Assembly: GCA_035079385.1 (NCBI GenBank)
Contig: JAVHKY010000052.1
Location: 2,790,001-2,854,000, forward strand
DNA: 64,000 bases
Direction of reading: 5' to 3'
Source of the DNA: Aspidiotus rigidus
Taxonomy: Eukaryota > Arthropoda > Insecta > Hemiptera > Diaspididae
Shown here: piece after piece, positions 1-11,426 of the stretch
Numbering within the stretch: position 1 is the first letter of the stretch
Layout: each line of letters opens with the position of its first letter
Made by a program: the position numbers and the translations under genes
Notes under the pieces: model-generated
The model's input: only the letters and a program-made list of their open reading frames with translations
What the model was told of the DNA's origin: nothing
Database searches by the model: none

Positions 1-1289
1 CAAAATTTTATAGAGTAGATTAAATGGTATTTTTATGCCAAATATGAAATGCATCGGCTGATTCCTGATTCTGCAATAAATTTTTGAAAGTAGCGGCGTT
101 CCCATAAGACTCTGTACATTACCCATCACTTTCATCACGAGCGCTGCGCTCGGGATGTTCAGAACTACTTCAAAATCACGGACAGCGTTTACCACAGTCA
201 GAATACGTTCGTGTCACTACCTCTTCATCTTATACCGTGGTTCCATATCCATTTTCAAAGATAGTTCTGTTCTTCACTAGTGTAGAACTGTCTTTTTTTT
301 TTACACTGTGACGTCACAAGATTACATTTTCGCGGTCCAAATCACAGTACATTATAGAGGTATTGACACAACGCAATTTGAATGCCTTGCACACCTCACC
401 TGTGTCGGAACCTTACCCGAGGTACCCTAATATTGACGAAATTTTCGAGGGTTGTAAAAGATGAAGAAATTTACCTAAGAAGACAATTTTTTTTTTTAGA
501 TAAGTAGAGCATAGTGAGTTGTCTATTTGTACCCAGTTTCAAATTCTTAGGTTAATACCTGATTCCTCTACAAATTTTTAGAAATTGATGAATTTACATT
601 ACATAGTATTCATGTAGTTTTCCTGCTTAGTTATACCTTGCAACGCTCCTAGCGTAGATTATATCAACTGACACAACTCATGCGACAATAACAAACATGT
701 CTAATAATTATACGTTCGTGTCAATACCTCTATAATGTACCGTAGTCCAAATTCAATCATTTGTGATCTTACCCACGGCTGTACTTTGTATAAATTGTAT
801 CTTGTACAAAATTGAAGTTTAAGTTTGTCGTGATGTTTGTCTGTTTGCGCTATAATGGACCATGTTCGATTCAAGTTACTTATGTCAATTAAAGAATTGG
901 AATTCATTAGTTTCATCATAATTATTGTCAAACTACAACTGCTGATCCAAAAATATCTGATCAGCCTAACTTTTGGGCAGTTCCAAATTTTTCTTAAAAT
1001 AGGCCCTGATGTAATCTCAGAGAAACGTTTGGACGTAACTATAAAACAGTTTACAAGTGTAAACGGTTGACAAAAAATGGTTTGATAATCTATCTCTTGG
1101 CTCTCAGCTGTTTATAATTATAGGGATACAGGTCGTGAATTTGCTGCTACTTCCCTAACTTTGTGGAGGCCACCGGATGGACAGATAGGTTTGGTTTTGG
1201 GCTCAGATGATTTCTAATTTGTACAATGAGCAGCCTATGAATTTATTTTCACAAGGTACATTACAAGTTATTGGGACTCATAATAGGTA
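1..1289. other. Gene-free stretch with dispersed repeat
   Basis: No convincing coding sequence. Positions about 77-240 are an inverted copy of the sequence at about 37045-37225; both share the GAGCGCTGCGCTCG-type core, the 'aagactctgt' segment and the 'cgttcgtgtcacta' segment. A looser relative of the 'cgttcgtgtca' part recurs near 712-735. It is therefore a dispersed repeat. The short open frames at 701-931 and 837-1070 are AT-rich and show no known domain. Confidence 0.5.
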
Positions 1290-1426
1290 ATTAGTCTACT
1301 TTATTAGTTGCTTTTACAAGAGTACTTTTGGGTATTATCCCATCATCAGTTGTAAGTGATGATGGGATAACACCCAAAAGTACTCTTGTAAAAGTAAGTA
1401 AAAGCAATTAATAAAGTAGATTTGTA
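1290..1426. repeat. Foldback of PLE 3' ends with hammerhead-like motifs
   Basis: The left arm (about 1290-1350) and right arm (about 1355-1425) are near-perfect inverted copies of a sequence containing 'tgatgatgggataacaccc' and 'agtactcttgt'. The same sequence is found once, in the plus orientation, at 21664-21725, directly downstream of a PLE coding remnant. The palindrome is therefore built from two head-to-head PLE 3' ends. The hammerhead-like core has decayed here: the GAAA is CAAAA. Confidence 0.65.
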
Positions 1427-2909
1427 TAGGTATTTGGAAAACTTTTTCTATATTACGAGGAATAGAAAAATTGGGTTTTACATGGAATCTAAAAAGCCGA
1501 TCAATTTGAGATTTGGCGAGATAGTGTAAGAGGAAGTGTCGGGTTTTAATTAGATTTCCAAAACTGGAATTAGTAGGGACGCTTGATGAGCTTTTTTGGT
1601 CACGTATATTTCCTGATTGCGTAATTGCGGAGTAGGCTACAGTAATCGCGGCAATGTCTCGAAGGTTATTCTTTTTTTGCTAAAGCAGAGGTGATTTATA
1701 GCAAAAAATACATTGTAAAGGAAAAAATAGTACAATTTGTCATTTAACCCTAGTCTATGAGAATGATTCACATTTTGATGATTTGCTGGTTCAGTCACGA
1801 CCTCTTCTGATGTTATTGTTTCTTGAATTGGTGCTGAGTTCTATTGCTTTCTTTCATGTTTTAAAAATGGTTGTTTGACCAAAAGCGCTTAGAAGCTGTA
1901 CCTGTGATTTCTTGTGGTTTTTGTACCTTTGTACTCGTTTGAGTATTCCTTCTTTAAAGACAAAGAAGTAGTTGTGCTTTGTAAGTTTGCTTGAAAAATA
2001 TACTGGATTACTCGATGGAATAGTAGGAAGTACCTAACTTTTAAGTATTTTACGCATTGTTGATTCCTTCACTAAACTTAAGGCTTTTTGTTCTGGACTC
2101 AACGGGTAACACATCGCAGTCTGGAGTTTTCAGGTATCAGGTTATTGGTTTCTCATATCACAGCACAACGAACCCATTATTTATTTTCACATTTTGGATT
2201 TCCTTCTTCTGTTTCATTTCTGCATAAGATTGTACCGTCCTAAGGCTTAACCACACACTCCAAGGTAATCCGAATTCTTGCAAATTATGATTGTTATGAT
2301 ATCTGTTTCAAATTTCTTAGCATTGAGGTATAAACTTTGAAAAATGAAAGAAAAGAAAAAAGAAATTAGTTTGGCAACTTTGACGCAACGTCTGCAGTAC
2401 TATGGCAAATGACCCAAGAAAAGTTCGCAATACACAAAAAATACATTCATCGCTTTTATAATCATACATCTTAAAACTATGTACACGGCAGTATACATAC
2501 ACATGTGTATATAATTAATGAATGGCAACATACCTATAAATCATCGCTTGGTCGAGTCTTTTGGAAACAAATGTATACAAATACTTAGGTATTTCTCGGA
2601 GTCTGCTTGTACCACTGTGCTCAAGCTCAGTAAATTGCGAGATTTTCAGTTGTTGTAGTTATACGCAGCTGTAATATTCATTCTCTTTTTAACATATTTC
2701 ATATCTTTGCTCTGACCTCCCTGCCCTAATTCCTGGATTTGCGTCCGTACATACGGTACATCACACTGTATGACCTCTCCTCTTGTGTACTATAACTTTA
2801 TACCGGTACAACAAACCTACACAATTATGATAAAGTATAGAACCAATGCTTTCTATACTTCGGGAATGGCTGTTTAGCCGAAAACGCTTGGTAGTGTAAT
2901 TTTATATAG
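1427..2909. other. No gene recognised
   Basis: AT-rich DNA with short, unconvincing open frames only (for example 2317-2502 minus). I see no splice-supported exon, RNA gene or clear repeat structure. Confidence 0.4.
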
Positions 2910-3206
2910 ATAGAGAGTCGAATATGTCCGGCACTGCCGTCCAAAATATGAAAAATTCAAAAAATAAACAAATAAATGAATTTATTTATTTATCTATCAA
3001 TTAAAAACCCGACGTTTCGATAGTACAACTATCATTATCAAGGGTTAAAACGTGCCCAAAATATGAAAAATTCAAAAAATAAACAAATAAATGAATTTAT
3101 TTATTTGATAGATAAATAAATAAATTCATTTATTTGTTTATTTTTTGAATTTTTCATATTTTGGACGGCATTGCCGGACATATTCGACTCTCTATTTATA
3201 TAATCC
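2910..3206. repeat. Foldback element with central hammerhead-like motif
   Basis: The arms at about 2913-2998 and 3112-3205 are inverted copies sharing 'gagtcgaatatgtccggca' and a run of ATTTATTTATTT/AAATAAATAAAT. The centre holds a minus-strand hammerhead-like motif. Read on the minus strand this is TTGATAA (plus 3035-3041), a GATAG/CTATC stem (3019-3033) and GAAACGTC (3011-3018). A third, partial left-arm copy lies at 3055-3110. The 'ggcactgccg' end is shared with the foldback at 28942-29394. Confidence 0.65.
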
Positions 3207-3360
3207 GTCCAGACAAATAATTAATTCTTAAGTGTAATTTTATGCCCGAATACATTTTGCCCGAGAAAAATATCCCGAAAACGAATGCCTGAAGGTATAT
3301 TTCCCCGAATCAAAATACCCAAATACAAATTACCCGTACGACTTTTTACCCAAACAGTTG

Positions 3361-4690
3361 ATAGCGTAGAATGAGGTAGGCTTACGTTGTATTTTGAAAA
3401 TCCATGGAAACGAATCCGTTCCGGAGGTAGTGCGCTTGCTACAAACTGTCAGTAGTCGTTCGAATTTTGTGGACGAGAACATGGATCCAAAAATAGTCGG
3501 CGGTCATCTTCACGCAGGCGGATACATTTACGTTCGTTCGAAAACAATTAAAGGGCGAATGTATTGGGACTGCCAGCATGTAAGGGGCGAACACGTGTAA
3601 AACGCGAGCCATATCATTTGTACCGGGCACCGACGGAATTGTCTCCCTTTTCAAAGGACCTCTAGGATCTGGACCTGTAGAATCAAAACCCGAACACCCT
3701 CCAAACCGGGAGGAGGTCACAGCGGCAGTGATCACGCAGAACGTGAGAGATGAAGCCGCATCACATCCCGAGAGAACGCCCGCACAAATACTTTGTACGC
3801 AGTTGTGTGGCGTCAAACCAGCCATCCTCAGCCAGCTTCCCGAGCGGCGAGGACGATACAGAGGACGCGTAGCGCGGAACTCCCGGCGAACTCGACAAAC
3901 CATCGGAGTTGGGTGACCTGGCCATGCGTTACCGGAATACCCTGACAGGTGACCTATTCCTCCTGCACCACACCGGACCCGAGGAAATAGATTCAGAAGA
4001 AGAGGTTGAATTCGAAGAGGAAGGTGACGACAAAGGCAACAGAGTTATTGTACTTGGTACACGCCGCAACGTGGAGCTACTCCTATTTGGTTCCTCAACG
4101 GAACATTCAAAGTGTCACCTAATATTTTTACACAAGTTTTCACGATACTCCGTTTAGTGAACAGAAGACATTCAGCAAGCGGTACAGTAGCACTGCCCTT
4201 CATCTACGCTTTCCTTCCCGGGAAGAGGACGGAGTTGTACGCAGAGGTCCTTTGTGCAGTCCGGACTGCTGTGCAACGTTATCGCGTACAGGCCTGTGTT
4301 CCGCTGAGAATTATGGCTGATTTCGAGTTGGGTATACTTAATGCATGTCGCGAAGTCTATCCAGGCGTTCTCGTTAGCGCCTGTTTTTTCCACTTATGCC
4401 AATCCCTCTATCGGCGCATTCAGCTAGTAGGCCCCGCCGTACAGTACAATGATCCCAACGACAGAAGATTAGAAATTTCTCACATATGACATTGGCCTTA
4501 GCCATGGTACCAGTCGATGATGTGCAGGAAACATTCAACTTGCTCCGTAACAAATGCCCGGATGCTTTCCTTCCTGTCATGGACTACTTTCAAGGCACTT
4601 ACATCAGCCGCCCAGCAACAACGCGTCGAGGTCGACCAACCGCTGCACGCTATTACCACAAGTTTGGAATCAGTATGATGCAGCAGTAAG
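3361..4690 (+). pseudogene. FLYWCH zinc finger / MULE transposase-like gene, broken
   Basis: The first part (about 3500-3640) has a FLYWCH-type finger: GGYIYVRSKTIKGRMYWDC followed by Cys/His spacing. After a linker, the region from about 4090 to 4690 looks like a MULE transposase core: NGTFK, then PFIYAFLPGKRTELYAEVL, MADFELGILNA and CFFHLCQSLYRRIQ. This order is typical of FLYWCH/MULE domain proteins of Mutator-like origin, common in insects. The reading frame changes near 3595, 3910, 4095-4110 and 4488, so no single protein can be made. I see no terminal inverted repeats that would define an element. It could be a dead transposon or a decayed domesticated gene. Confidence 0.7.
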
Positions 4691-4980
4691 TAAGAGCCAC
4701 CGAACCAATAACGTGTCAGAAGGCTAGCACAATAAGCATCACCCAGATCTCTACTCCACAGTAACAGAGTTTATAACTCCACGGAAACGTGCGTCGCCAA
4801 ACTGCCCCTTGGCAAGAGGGCGGATCTAACTTCAGGAAAGAATTCAAACTTTGGCTCTGGATTACCCACAATGCAAAAACGACGGCACAGTGCTAACCTA
4901 CCTCCAAAATATTGGAGCTAATATAAATCTGTCGTAATTTGTAACGTCGGATTACCTTTTTCATACACGTCCTCACTTAT

Positions 4981-5105
4981 TGTAGTATATAGCATGTGAT
5001 ATCTTATCAATATTATCGAGCAGTAACAATACAGCGTTTTAACATGCGAGTCGTCTCTCTCTGTTGTTCTCATGTGTCCGTTCTTTTAGACGCGTAACCA
5101 TTACA
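4981..5105 (+). repeat. 5' LTR of the Gypsy element
   Basis: 125 bp, TGTAGT...ATTACA, identical to 9482-9606. The first base is preceded by the 5-bp duplicated target CTTAT. The region after it ('taatggcgatgagaa') would hold the primer binding site; I could not assign the tRNA. Confidence 0.93.
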
Positions 5106-5258
5106 TAATGGCGATGAGAATAAAGAAAAGAATGAAAAAGTTTTTTTTTCAAAGTGATTCGGTGTAATTAAGCTATTCGGAAAGAAAAGAAAAAAAAAAA
5201 AATTTTTTCTTACCCGCTTGAAAATTAAAGGTTGAGTTTTTTTTTCTTGCCTAACGTC

Positions 5259-6200
5259 ATGGGTAATAACACTAACAAAATCGCGAACTTGCCGGTAGTG
5301 ACAACTCTTAGCAAAACGCTTTTAGATCAAATAGCAAGTTTTCGCTTTGATAGTTTTGATCCAAAATGTGAACAGTGGAAATATTATTATGATCGCTTCA
5401 CTCTCGAAATGGACCTTCTGCAACTTAACACCGCAGAGGCGTTAACCAGCAAATGTAATCTGCTTCTTCGTTGTCTCGGTGCAGACATATATACAGGTTA
5501 GTTTCAGACCATTTCGACCCAATAACACCAACTAACATATCTTTCGACAAACTCGTTTTGTTCCTAACAAAATATTATACGCCTCCGATTAGTTATCTAC
5601 AATCCAGGCTTCAGTTTGGTCAATGCGTGAGAAAGGATGAACATTCGGTATCACAATTTATCAACCTATTACGTTCCGCTGCTACAGGTTGTAAGTTTGG
5701 AGCAACTCTAGATGAACGACTTTGCAACCAATTCTTAATAGGTCTAAATAATCCTATGATGCTCGAGGAAATTTTTAAAACTCATTCTAACACCGATAAG
5801 GCAACTCTTATTGAAATCGAAAAGTCCGCCTTAATAGTTGAATCGACACAACAACAGCGACAGTCAATTGCTACTTCTAACAAATCCCCAACAGCTTGTT
5901 CATAAAGTTAGTACAGGCAGTTTTAAGAATAAGGGAAACAGTGCTACGTCGGTGTCGCATTTGCAAAATGCGGCAAAAAGTAACGATAAGAAGAAGAATG
6001 CGTCTTCCGGTGATAATTCAAAGGTGCTTGTCTTGAATCCTTGAACTCATTGTTTACGTTGTGGTAATAAACAACACAACAAGATTGAAGATTGCAAAGC
6101 ATCAAAGGCTACTTGTAGAGCGTGTAGCAAAGTAGGTCATTTTGATAGAGCGTGTTTCATCACAGGTCGAGCGCGCATTGATAAGACGGGAAAGCCCGCT
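5259..6200 (+). pseudogene. Gypsy gag, frameshifted
   Basis: The frame opens at ATG 5259 (MGNNTNKIANLPVV). It runs as capsid-like sequence with QWKYYYDRF near 5380 and QLRFGQC-like motifs near 5610 (here LQFGQC). Frames change near 5490 and 5870. At about 6045-6160 two CCHC zinc knuckles (CX2CX4HX5C, then CX2CX4HX4C) mark the nucleocapsid. An in-frame stop lies just before the knuckles. Role in the family: structural protein that packages the RNA. This copy cannot encode it intact. Confidence 0.8.
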
Positions 6201-6249
6201 GCAGAGGCGAGCAAAGTTCACGCTATTAACGTATCTGAGGGAAATTCTG

Positions 6250-7180
6250 CTTACGGTCATCTGTAGGTATAACGTTTTGATGGTTTCTTCGTCATTAGGA
6301 CGCTACATTATTAAAGCAAAAATCAATAAACATTCCGTTCCTATGGAATACGATACAGCAGCTGATGCAACGATCATCCAGTAAGCTTCAATGGGAAGAA
6401 CTGGGTTCGCCAGCGCTATCACCAACAGCTGATTTGGGTGCTTATCCGCATACTTGTATTGAACTTCTCGGACAATTTAACGTAGTGTTCAGATTCACAG
6501 ATTAGGACAAAAATACGAAAGTTACCGTTAGTCGTCGCAAAAGAGAACGGTGACGCGTTATTTGGTGAAAATTGGATGGCAGCATTTAAACTGCATCCAG
6601 GTGATCGTTCAGTTTGTGATTTTATTCAATTTGAGCTCCATAAGAGAGAAATTTCGAATAAACAAACGGTCGTTTCTAACGGCGATAACAACGTTAAGGG
6701 ATTGAAATCGCGTTTTAGTGAATTATTCTCTAGTAGTCACGGCGCTGTGCGCAACTTTTTTGCAAGATTTGAATTGAACGATAACGCAGTTCCTAAAATT
6801 TCAAAACCACAATCGGTACCCCTTGCATTAAAAACCACCGTCCTTAACCAAATTCAAAAACAGGTGAAGGACGATATCCTTGAACGTAAGTAGACGTCAT
6901 GAAAACACCGATTGAATGGGCTTTGCCTTTGGTTATACAACCTACGAAAAACGGCAAAGTACGTATCTGCGCTGATTTTAAAGCTACCATTAACAAGTAC
7001 ATAAAAGACTAGATCCACTCCCTCCCAAATTTAGATGTCGTCGCGGATAAATTCACCGGATTTAACGAGTTTAGCATCATTGATCTCAAAGATGCTTTCC
7101 ATCAACAAGTTGTTGCTCTCGAATGCCGTAAATATCTCGTCATTGCTACTGAGTGGGGATATTATCGATACAAGCGCTTG
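6250..7180 (+). pseudogene. Gypsy protease and N-terminal RT, broken
   Basis: A retropepsin-like active site reads YDTAADATI near 6346 (usual form DTGA/DTGS). Further on, RT motifs appear in changing frames: ALPLVIQPTKNGKVRICADF near 6920-6975, and FSIIDLKDAFHQQVV near 7070-7110. Stops and frame changes separate these blocks (for example TAG near 7010). Confidence 0.75.
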
Positions 7181-8779
7181 CCTTTTGGTATATCTATCAG
7201 ACCAATGTTGTTTCAGCGATTTATGGACACCCTACTTGCTGACATTGAGGGAGTTGTCTGCGTACAAGATGACATTGCGTTGGGTGGTTGTGACCGCAGT
7301 GATCACTTGAACAGATTGCACAGGGTGCTCAGTCGTCTCACGGAGGTTGGACTTCAAGTTCATGAAGAGAAAATCAAACTACTTCAAAAGAGAATCAATT
7401 TCCTGGATCATGTTATAGATGGTCAAGGTATACACCCATTACCTGAGAAGGTCTGCGATTTTTTGTCTATACCCACACCTAACAATGTCTCGGAACTTCG
7501 CTCATTCCTGGGCAGTATAAATCAATACAGCAGATTTGTGCCTAACCTTCTACCCATGTGCCAGCCTTTGCATCGCTTGCTTCAGAAAGGTACTTGTTGG
7601 AGTTGGTCTAAGTCAGATCAAACACTCTTTGAGAAACTCAAGTCAGAAATAACTTCTGACGAGGTGATAGTTCATTTCAATCCACAGCTTCCCCTTGTTT
7701 TATCATGTGATGCTAGCAAAAAAGGATTGGGAGCCGTCTTACAGCATCGGTACTCTGATGACACCTTGCGTCCTGTCATGGCAGTATCACGTACTCTTAC
7801 ACCTGCTGAGGTAAATTACTCCTCTATCGATCGAGAGGCTTTGGCTATAATTTTTGGAGTTGCGAAGTTCTATAGGTATCTATATGGGCGTCATTTTTTT
7901 CTATTGACGGATCACAAGCCGCTTGAACGCATTTTTGGGGAGAAAGCGGAAATACCAAAATTGGCTGCATCTTGTTTGGTACGCTGGGCTGTACAACTCA
8001 GTGCATTCAATTACACTTTAATGCACGTGCCGGGTGCAGAAAATGGAGCAGCAGACGTCTTATCCAGACTGCCGTCTTCTTCTAGCCGAGCCGAGGGTAG
8101 GGAGCTTGAATACTCTGCCGATCTACAAGTCAAACAGATTCAAATTGAAACTTTGGAGCACTTGACCTCAACACAAAAGTTTCTACGTATCCGTACCCAA
8201 CAAGATGAAATTTTGAGTCGTGTTATGTACTACCTAGCCACTAACTGGCCGGATAAACACAAACTCGATGAAAAGTTTCGCACCTTCTTTGATAGGAAGG
8301 ATCAGCTTTTTGTTGAGAATGGAATTCTGTTGTGTGGAGCGTGTATCGTTATCCCAAAATCCTTACAGAGCCTGGCTCTTTCAAAATTACATGAGACTCA
8401 TCCAGGAGTGAGTGCAACAAAATCTCTTGCTCGCTTAACGGTCTGGTGGCCTCATATGGATTCTGACATCGAACGATTTGTAAAGTCTTGCAGACATTGT
8501 CAGACACACGCTCCTAAGGAACCAAAAACTCCTCTCAATTTATGGAACACGCAAGAGCGTGTCTGGGAGAGGATTCACATCGACTTTACGGGGCCTTACA
8601 ACGGTTCGCATTGGTTCGTTGTAGTCAATGCTCTATCACGTTGGCTTGAAATTTTCCAGATGCCAGCAGCAACAGCTGAGAACGCTATAAACGCTTTGCG
8701 TTCCCTATTCTCCCATTATGGGATACCGAGGCAGATGGTCTCTGACAATGGCAGTCAATTCCGGTCTCGGGAGTTTTGA
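7178..8779 (+). pseudogene. Gypsy RT, RNase H and integrase core (longest intact block)
   Basis: A single 533-codon open frame. It starts inside the RT (RLPFGIS-like region). The usual Y/F-x-DD box reads VQDD at 7262-7273, preceded by VVC. RNase H follows: LSCDASKKGLGAVL near 7700, SSIDREALAI near 7825 and TDHKPLERIF near 7910. The integrase HHCC finger lies at about 8390-8500 (HETHPGVSAT, then CRHCQ), and the integrase core has HIDFTGPY near 8577 and SDNGSQFR near 8741. The frame ends at a stop at 8777-8779 before the last catalytic Glu, which sits in the next frame (NGMVERSI near 8840). It is part of the retrotransposon, not a host gene. Confidence 0.9.
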
Positions 8780-8829
8780 ACATTTTGTGATGGAAATGGG
8801 ACAAAGTTAATCTTCACAACTCCGTACCA

Positions 8830-9379
8830 CAGCAGAAGTAACGGGATGGTCGAGAGATCCATCAGAACATTTAAATGGCGCTACTCCAAGACTGCTTGGG
8901 ACATTCCTGATCGTGGTCATCGCTTGCAGGCGTTACTTTTCGTCTATCGAAATTCGGAACATTCAACGACGGGACGCTGTCCAGCAGAACTTTTCTTGGG
9001 TCGACGGTTACCTACAATTTTTGACCATCTCCGTCCCAACTCCAAGGCAACCATTGCAGAACGCCAGTTCAAGACAAAACTCAGCCATGATCAACATTCG
9101 CAATCCCGTGAGTTTGAGCCGGGTCAAACAATATCTTTCAGATGTCCAGTGGACCATGAGTGGACACCCGCCACCATCGCTCGTCAGACCGGGCCTCTCT
9201 CCTACAGAACGAAGGATGGAGATCGTTTGCATGCGGACCACATGAAACCCCATATTGAACCACCAGAACCAGTGGTTGAGAAAACGTCAGTGACTGAACC
9301 GCCATCAACCGCTGCTGAAGAGTTAACACTTTGCCGATCAAACCGGTCTACAAAAGGATGTCCTCGCTTTGTACCTTAA
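8830..9379 (+). pseudogene. Gypsy integrase C-terminal part
   Basis: The open frame starting with MVERSIRTFKWRY at 8846 carries the third catalytic residue of the DD35E triad and the usual ALLFVYRNSEHSTTG and PAELFLGRRLPT motifs, then a basic C-terminal tail to a stop at 9379. It is out of frame with the preceding 7178-8779 block; a short frame-broken stretch at 8780-8840 joins them. Confidence 0.88.
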
Positions 9380-9481
9380 TTTCTAGTCATTTTTTTTTTT
9401 TCTCTTTTATCATTGTCTTGTCTGAATCTTGTTCCCTTATATTTTTTGTTTGTTTGTTAGTCTTCTCTTACGAGGGAGAAG

Positions 9482-9606
9482 TGTAGTATATAGCATGTGA
9501 TATCTTATCAATATTATCGAGCAGTAACAATACAGCGTTTTAACATGCGAGTCGTCTCTCTCTGTTGTTCTCATGTGTCCGTTCTTTTAGACGCGTAACC
9601 ATTACA
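9482..9606 (+). repeat. 3' LTR of the Gypsy element
   Basis: 125 bp, identical to the 5' LTR, preceded by the purine tract GAGGGAGAAG and followed by CTTAT, the second copy of the target duplication. Confidence 0.93.
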
Positions 9607-9611
9607 CTTAT

Positions 9612-10264
9612 TTGCACGTACATGAATAAAAACTTGTGTGAAGTATTCGAATGGACAATTTTTTTCGGCCATTTTCGGACGATTCGGGTAGGTTAGATGA
9701 CTAAGAAACTTAGCACACAGCGTTAACCCTCTCATGTTTATCTTTCGTCTCACACAAGTCGTAACGTGAAGACGCACTTCCAATCGATTTACTGACATTT
9801 GTTTCAAAACGAAGTATTAACGTACATATTACGGATATTTGCATTTTTTTCTCGAGAATTATCGGCAAATTAAGTAATTTTACTATCGCACGACCGATTT
9901 TGGCATTTTGTGGCATTTATCTTGAATTATGGCATTTATTGCATTTCTGGTATTTTATGGCAAAATAAAAATTTCTTCCTAGGGTCCCCTACCTATGAAA
10001 CGCACTCATATTTGATTTCCCACCGTCTGCCCCTTCAGGAAACGAAAAGGCAAATGCCACACAATCCGAGCTCTAATAATGAATCATCAAAATAAAACTC
10101 TCAATAATTTAGTATTAACTAATATCAGTTAAATCTAGTCTGTCAGGAAAACGAGCGGAATCTTTTCCTGTACGTGCTGATCATCCTCCTATTGAAATCG
10201 AGATAAAGGGTGAGGCATGTTGTACAAAGAAGTAATCCAGCTCGCCGTCAACAGATTACCTAAC
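9612..10264. other. Gene-free stretch
   Basis: Unique-looking AT-rich DNA between the Gypsy insertion and a LINE scrap. Overlapping short frames (9571-9807 minus, 9910-10095 plus) show no domain and no splice support. Confidence 0.4.
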
Positions 10265-10765
10265 AGATTCCACTCATGAACTGCCTTTTAACAAATTATT
10301 TAATTAGGCAAAAGCTGACTTGGCTGCGTTTTATTGTGGTCTTAAGAAGATTAGTTGGAAAACTTTGTACAGAATGCGCGACAGCGACGACGCTGCTAAT
10401 TATTTTCAAGATAAGATGTACGAAGTAATGCTGAGCACTGTAACAAAATATGTTATAGAAGCAATCAGATAGCAAAAGAAAGATGGAGGCGTAGATTAGA
10501 AAAGATGGATAGCAATTTTGAAATTGGTGAGAGGTACCGCATGTTGAGGACGGAGAGCAAGAGATTGATTAAGAAGGCCTACTCTCAGTATGTTAGAAAT
10601 ACTGAGACAGAAATCCATATAGAGCCTCAGAATTTTTGGAATTATATCAACATGAAAAGGAAAGATACAAGTACTCCCACTGTAATAAGCTATACAGATA
10701 AATATTACACAAATCATGAGAACATAGCCACTGCCTTTGGCGAGTATTCTTCGTCTGTGAAGCCG
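10265..10765 (+). pseudogene. Non-LTR retrotransposon (LINE) ORF2 fragment
   Basis: Plus-strand translation from about 10300 reads KADLAAFYCGLKKISWKTLY and then a block around VTKYVIEAI. The frame at 10505-10774 gives RTESKRLIKKAYSQYVRN, QNFWNYINMKRKD and IATAFGEYSSSV. This is the linker between the endonuclease and reverse transcriptase domains of Jockey/CR1/I-type LINEs (the FA-x-YFSSV motif just before the RT). A stop near 10470 and loss of both flanking domains make it a dead fragment. A polyA tail is not visible. Confidence 0.72.
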
Positions 10766-11426
10766 CGCTCCTAAATGACCGCGAATCTTGTATGTGAGTC
10801 GCGGAGCTATATTTTATACGAGTCTAATGTATGTGAACAAATCTCTCGCTCTGCGACAAGCACCACACTATGGTGACGCCTAGGTTGTGTGTACGTTCCC
10901 CTAATACCCTGCAACGATCGTACACCAGCGGTCACTACACGACGCTTGTCTGGCGTGCGTGGGTAGTCCTTGTAAGGAATGACTTCGCCAAAAACTTTTC
11001 AAAGCTCCATTTTTTGACGTATTTTTTTCGATCTTCAGAAATTTTGTTCAGAAGTTCAATGGAAGGCGCTACTCATAGGAACAGAATCCTGAATTTTGGC
11101 TCCAGAAAAATTTCACTTTGTGAAAAAATAGACAAATTATTGTCAATTTCTACGTTTAATTGAAAAAGTACTAGAAAAATTTTAAAATTCTGTTTCTACA
11201 GCACCTCTATTTGAACCTTTCTGATAAACATTTCAAATAATCGGAAATATCCGTTGAAGATTCGAGCAGTGAGAAACTTTTTTTGGTACTACATTTTACA
11301 TGCATATTTTTACAAGTAAAACACATCTTTAGCAAATAGCTCACAGTTCGAATTTAAATTTGAAAGTCCAATCTTCAAATTGAACATTATTTTTGTGGCG
11401 TGTAACTGTGTCTCGCTTGGTTTCAG
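10766..11426. other. No gene recognised
   Basis: Sequence before the first visible eva-1 exon. It should contain or lie within an eva-1 intron if the signal-peptide exon is further upstream. I could not find that exon. Confidence 0.35.

Larger units (their letters stand above)
4981..9606 (+). mobile_element. Ty3/Gypsy LTR retrotransposon, complete insertion
   Basis: Two 125-bp LTRs (4981-5105 and 9482-9606) begin TGTAGT and end ATTACA and are identical by eye. The insertion is flanked by a 5-bp target duplication, CTTAT (4976-4980 and 9607-9611). The order gag, protease, RT, RNase H, integrase is that of Ty3/Gypsy, and the short LTRs and protein style suggest the Mag-like group. A purine-rich tract (about 9471-9481) lies just before the 3' LTR. 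No env-like frame follows the integrase. The coding region is broken in several places although the LTRs match, so this copy probably moved recently with help from an intact relative. Confidence 0.93.

Noticed and set aside
9380..9481. An envelope gene after the Gypsy integrase
   Set aside because: Only about 100 bp separate the integrase stop from the 3' LTR, so there is no room for env; this is a retrotransposon rather than an errantivirus.
11393..11426. ATG at 11393 as the eva-1 start
   Set aside because: A good acceptor (TTGGTTTCAG) precedes 11427, and the residues before it do not form a signal peptide. The true start is upstream.
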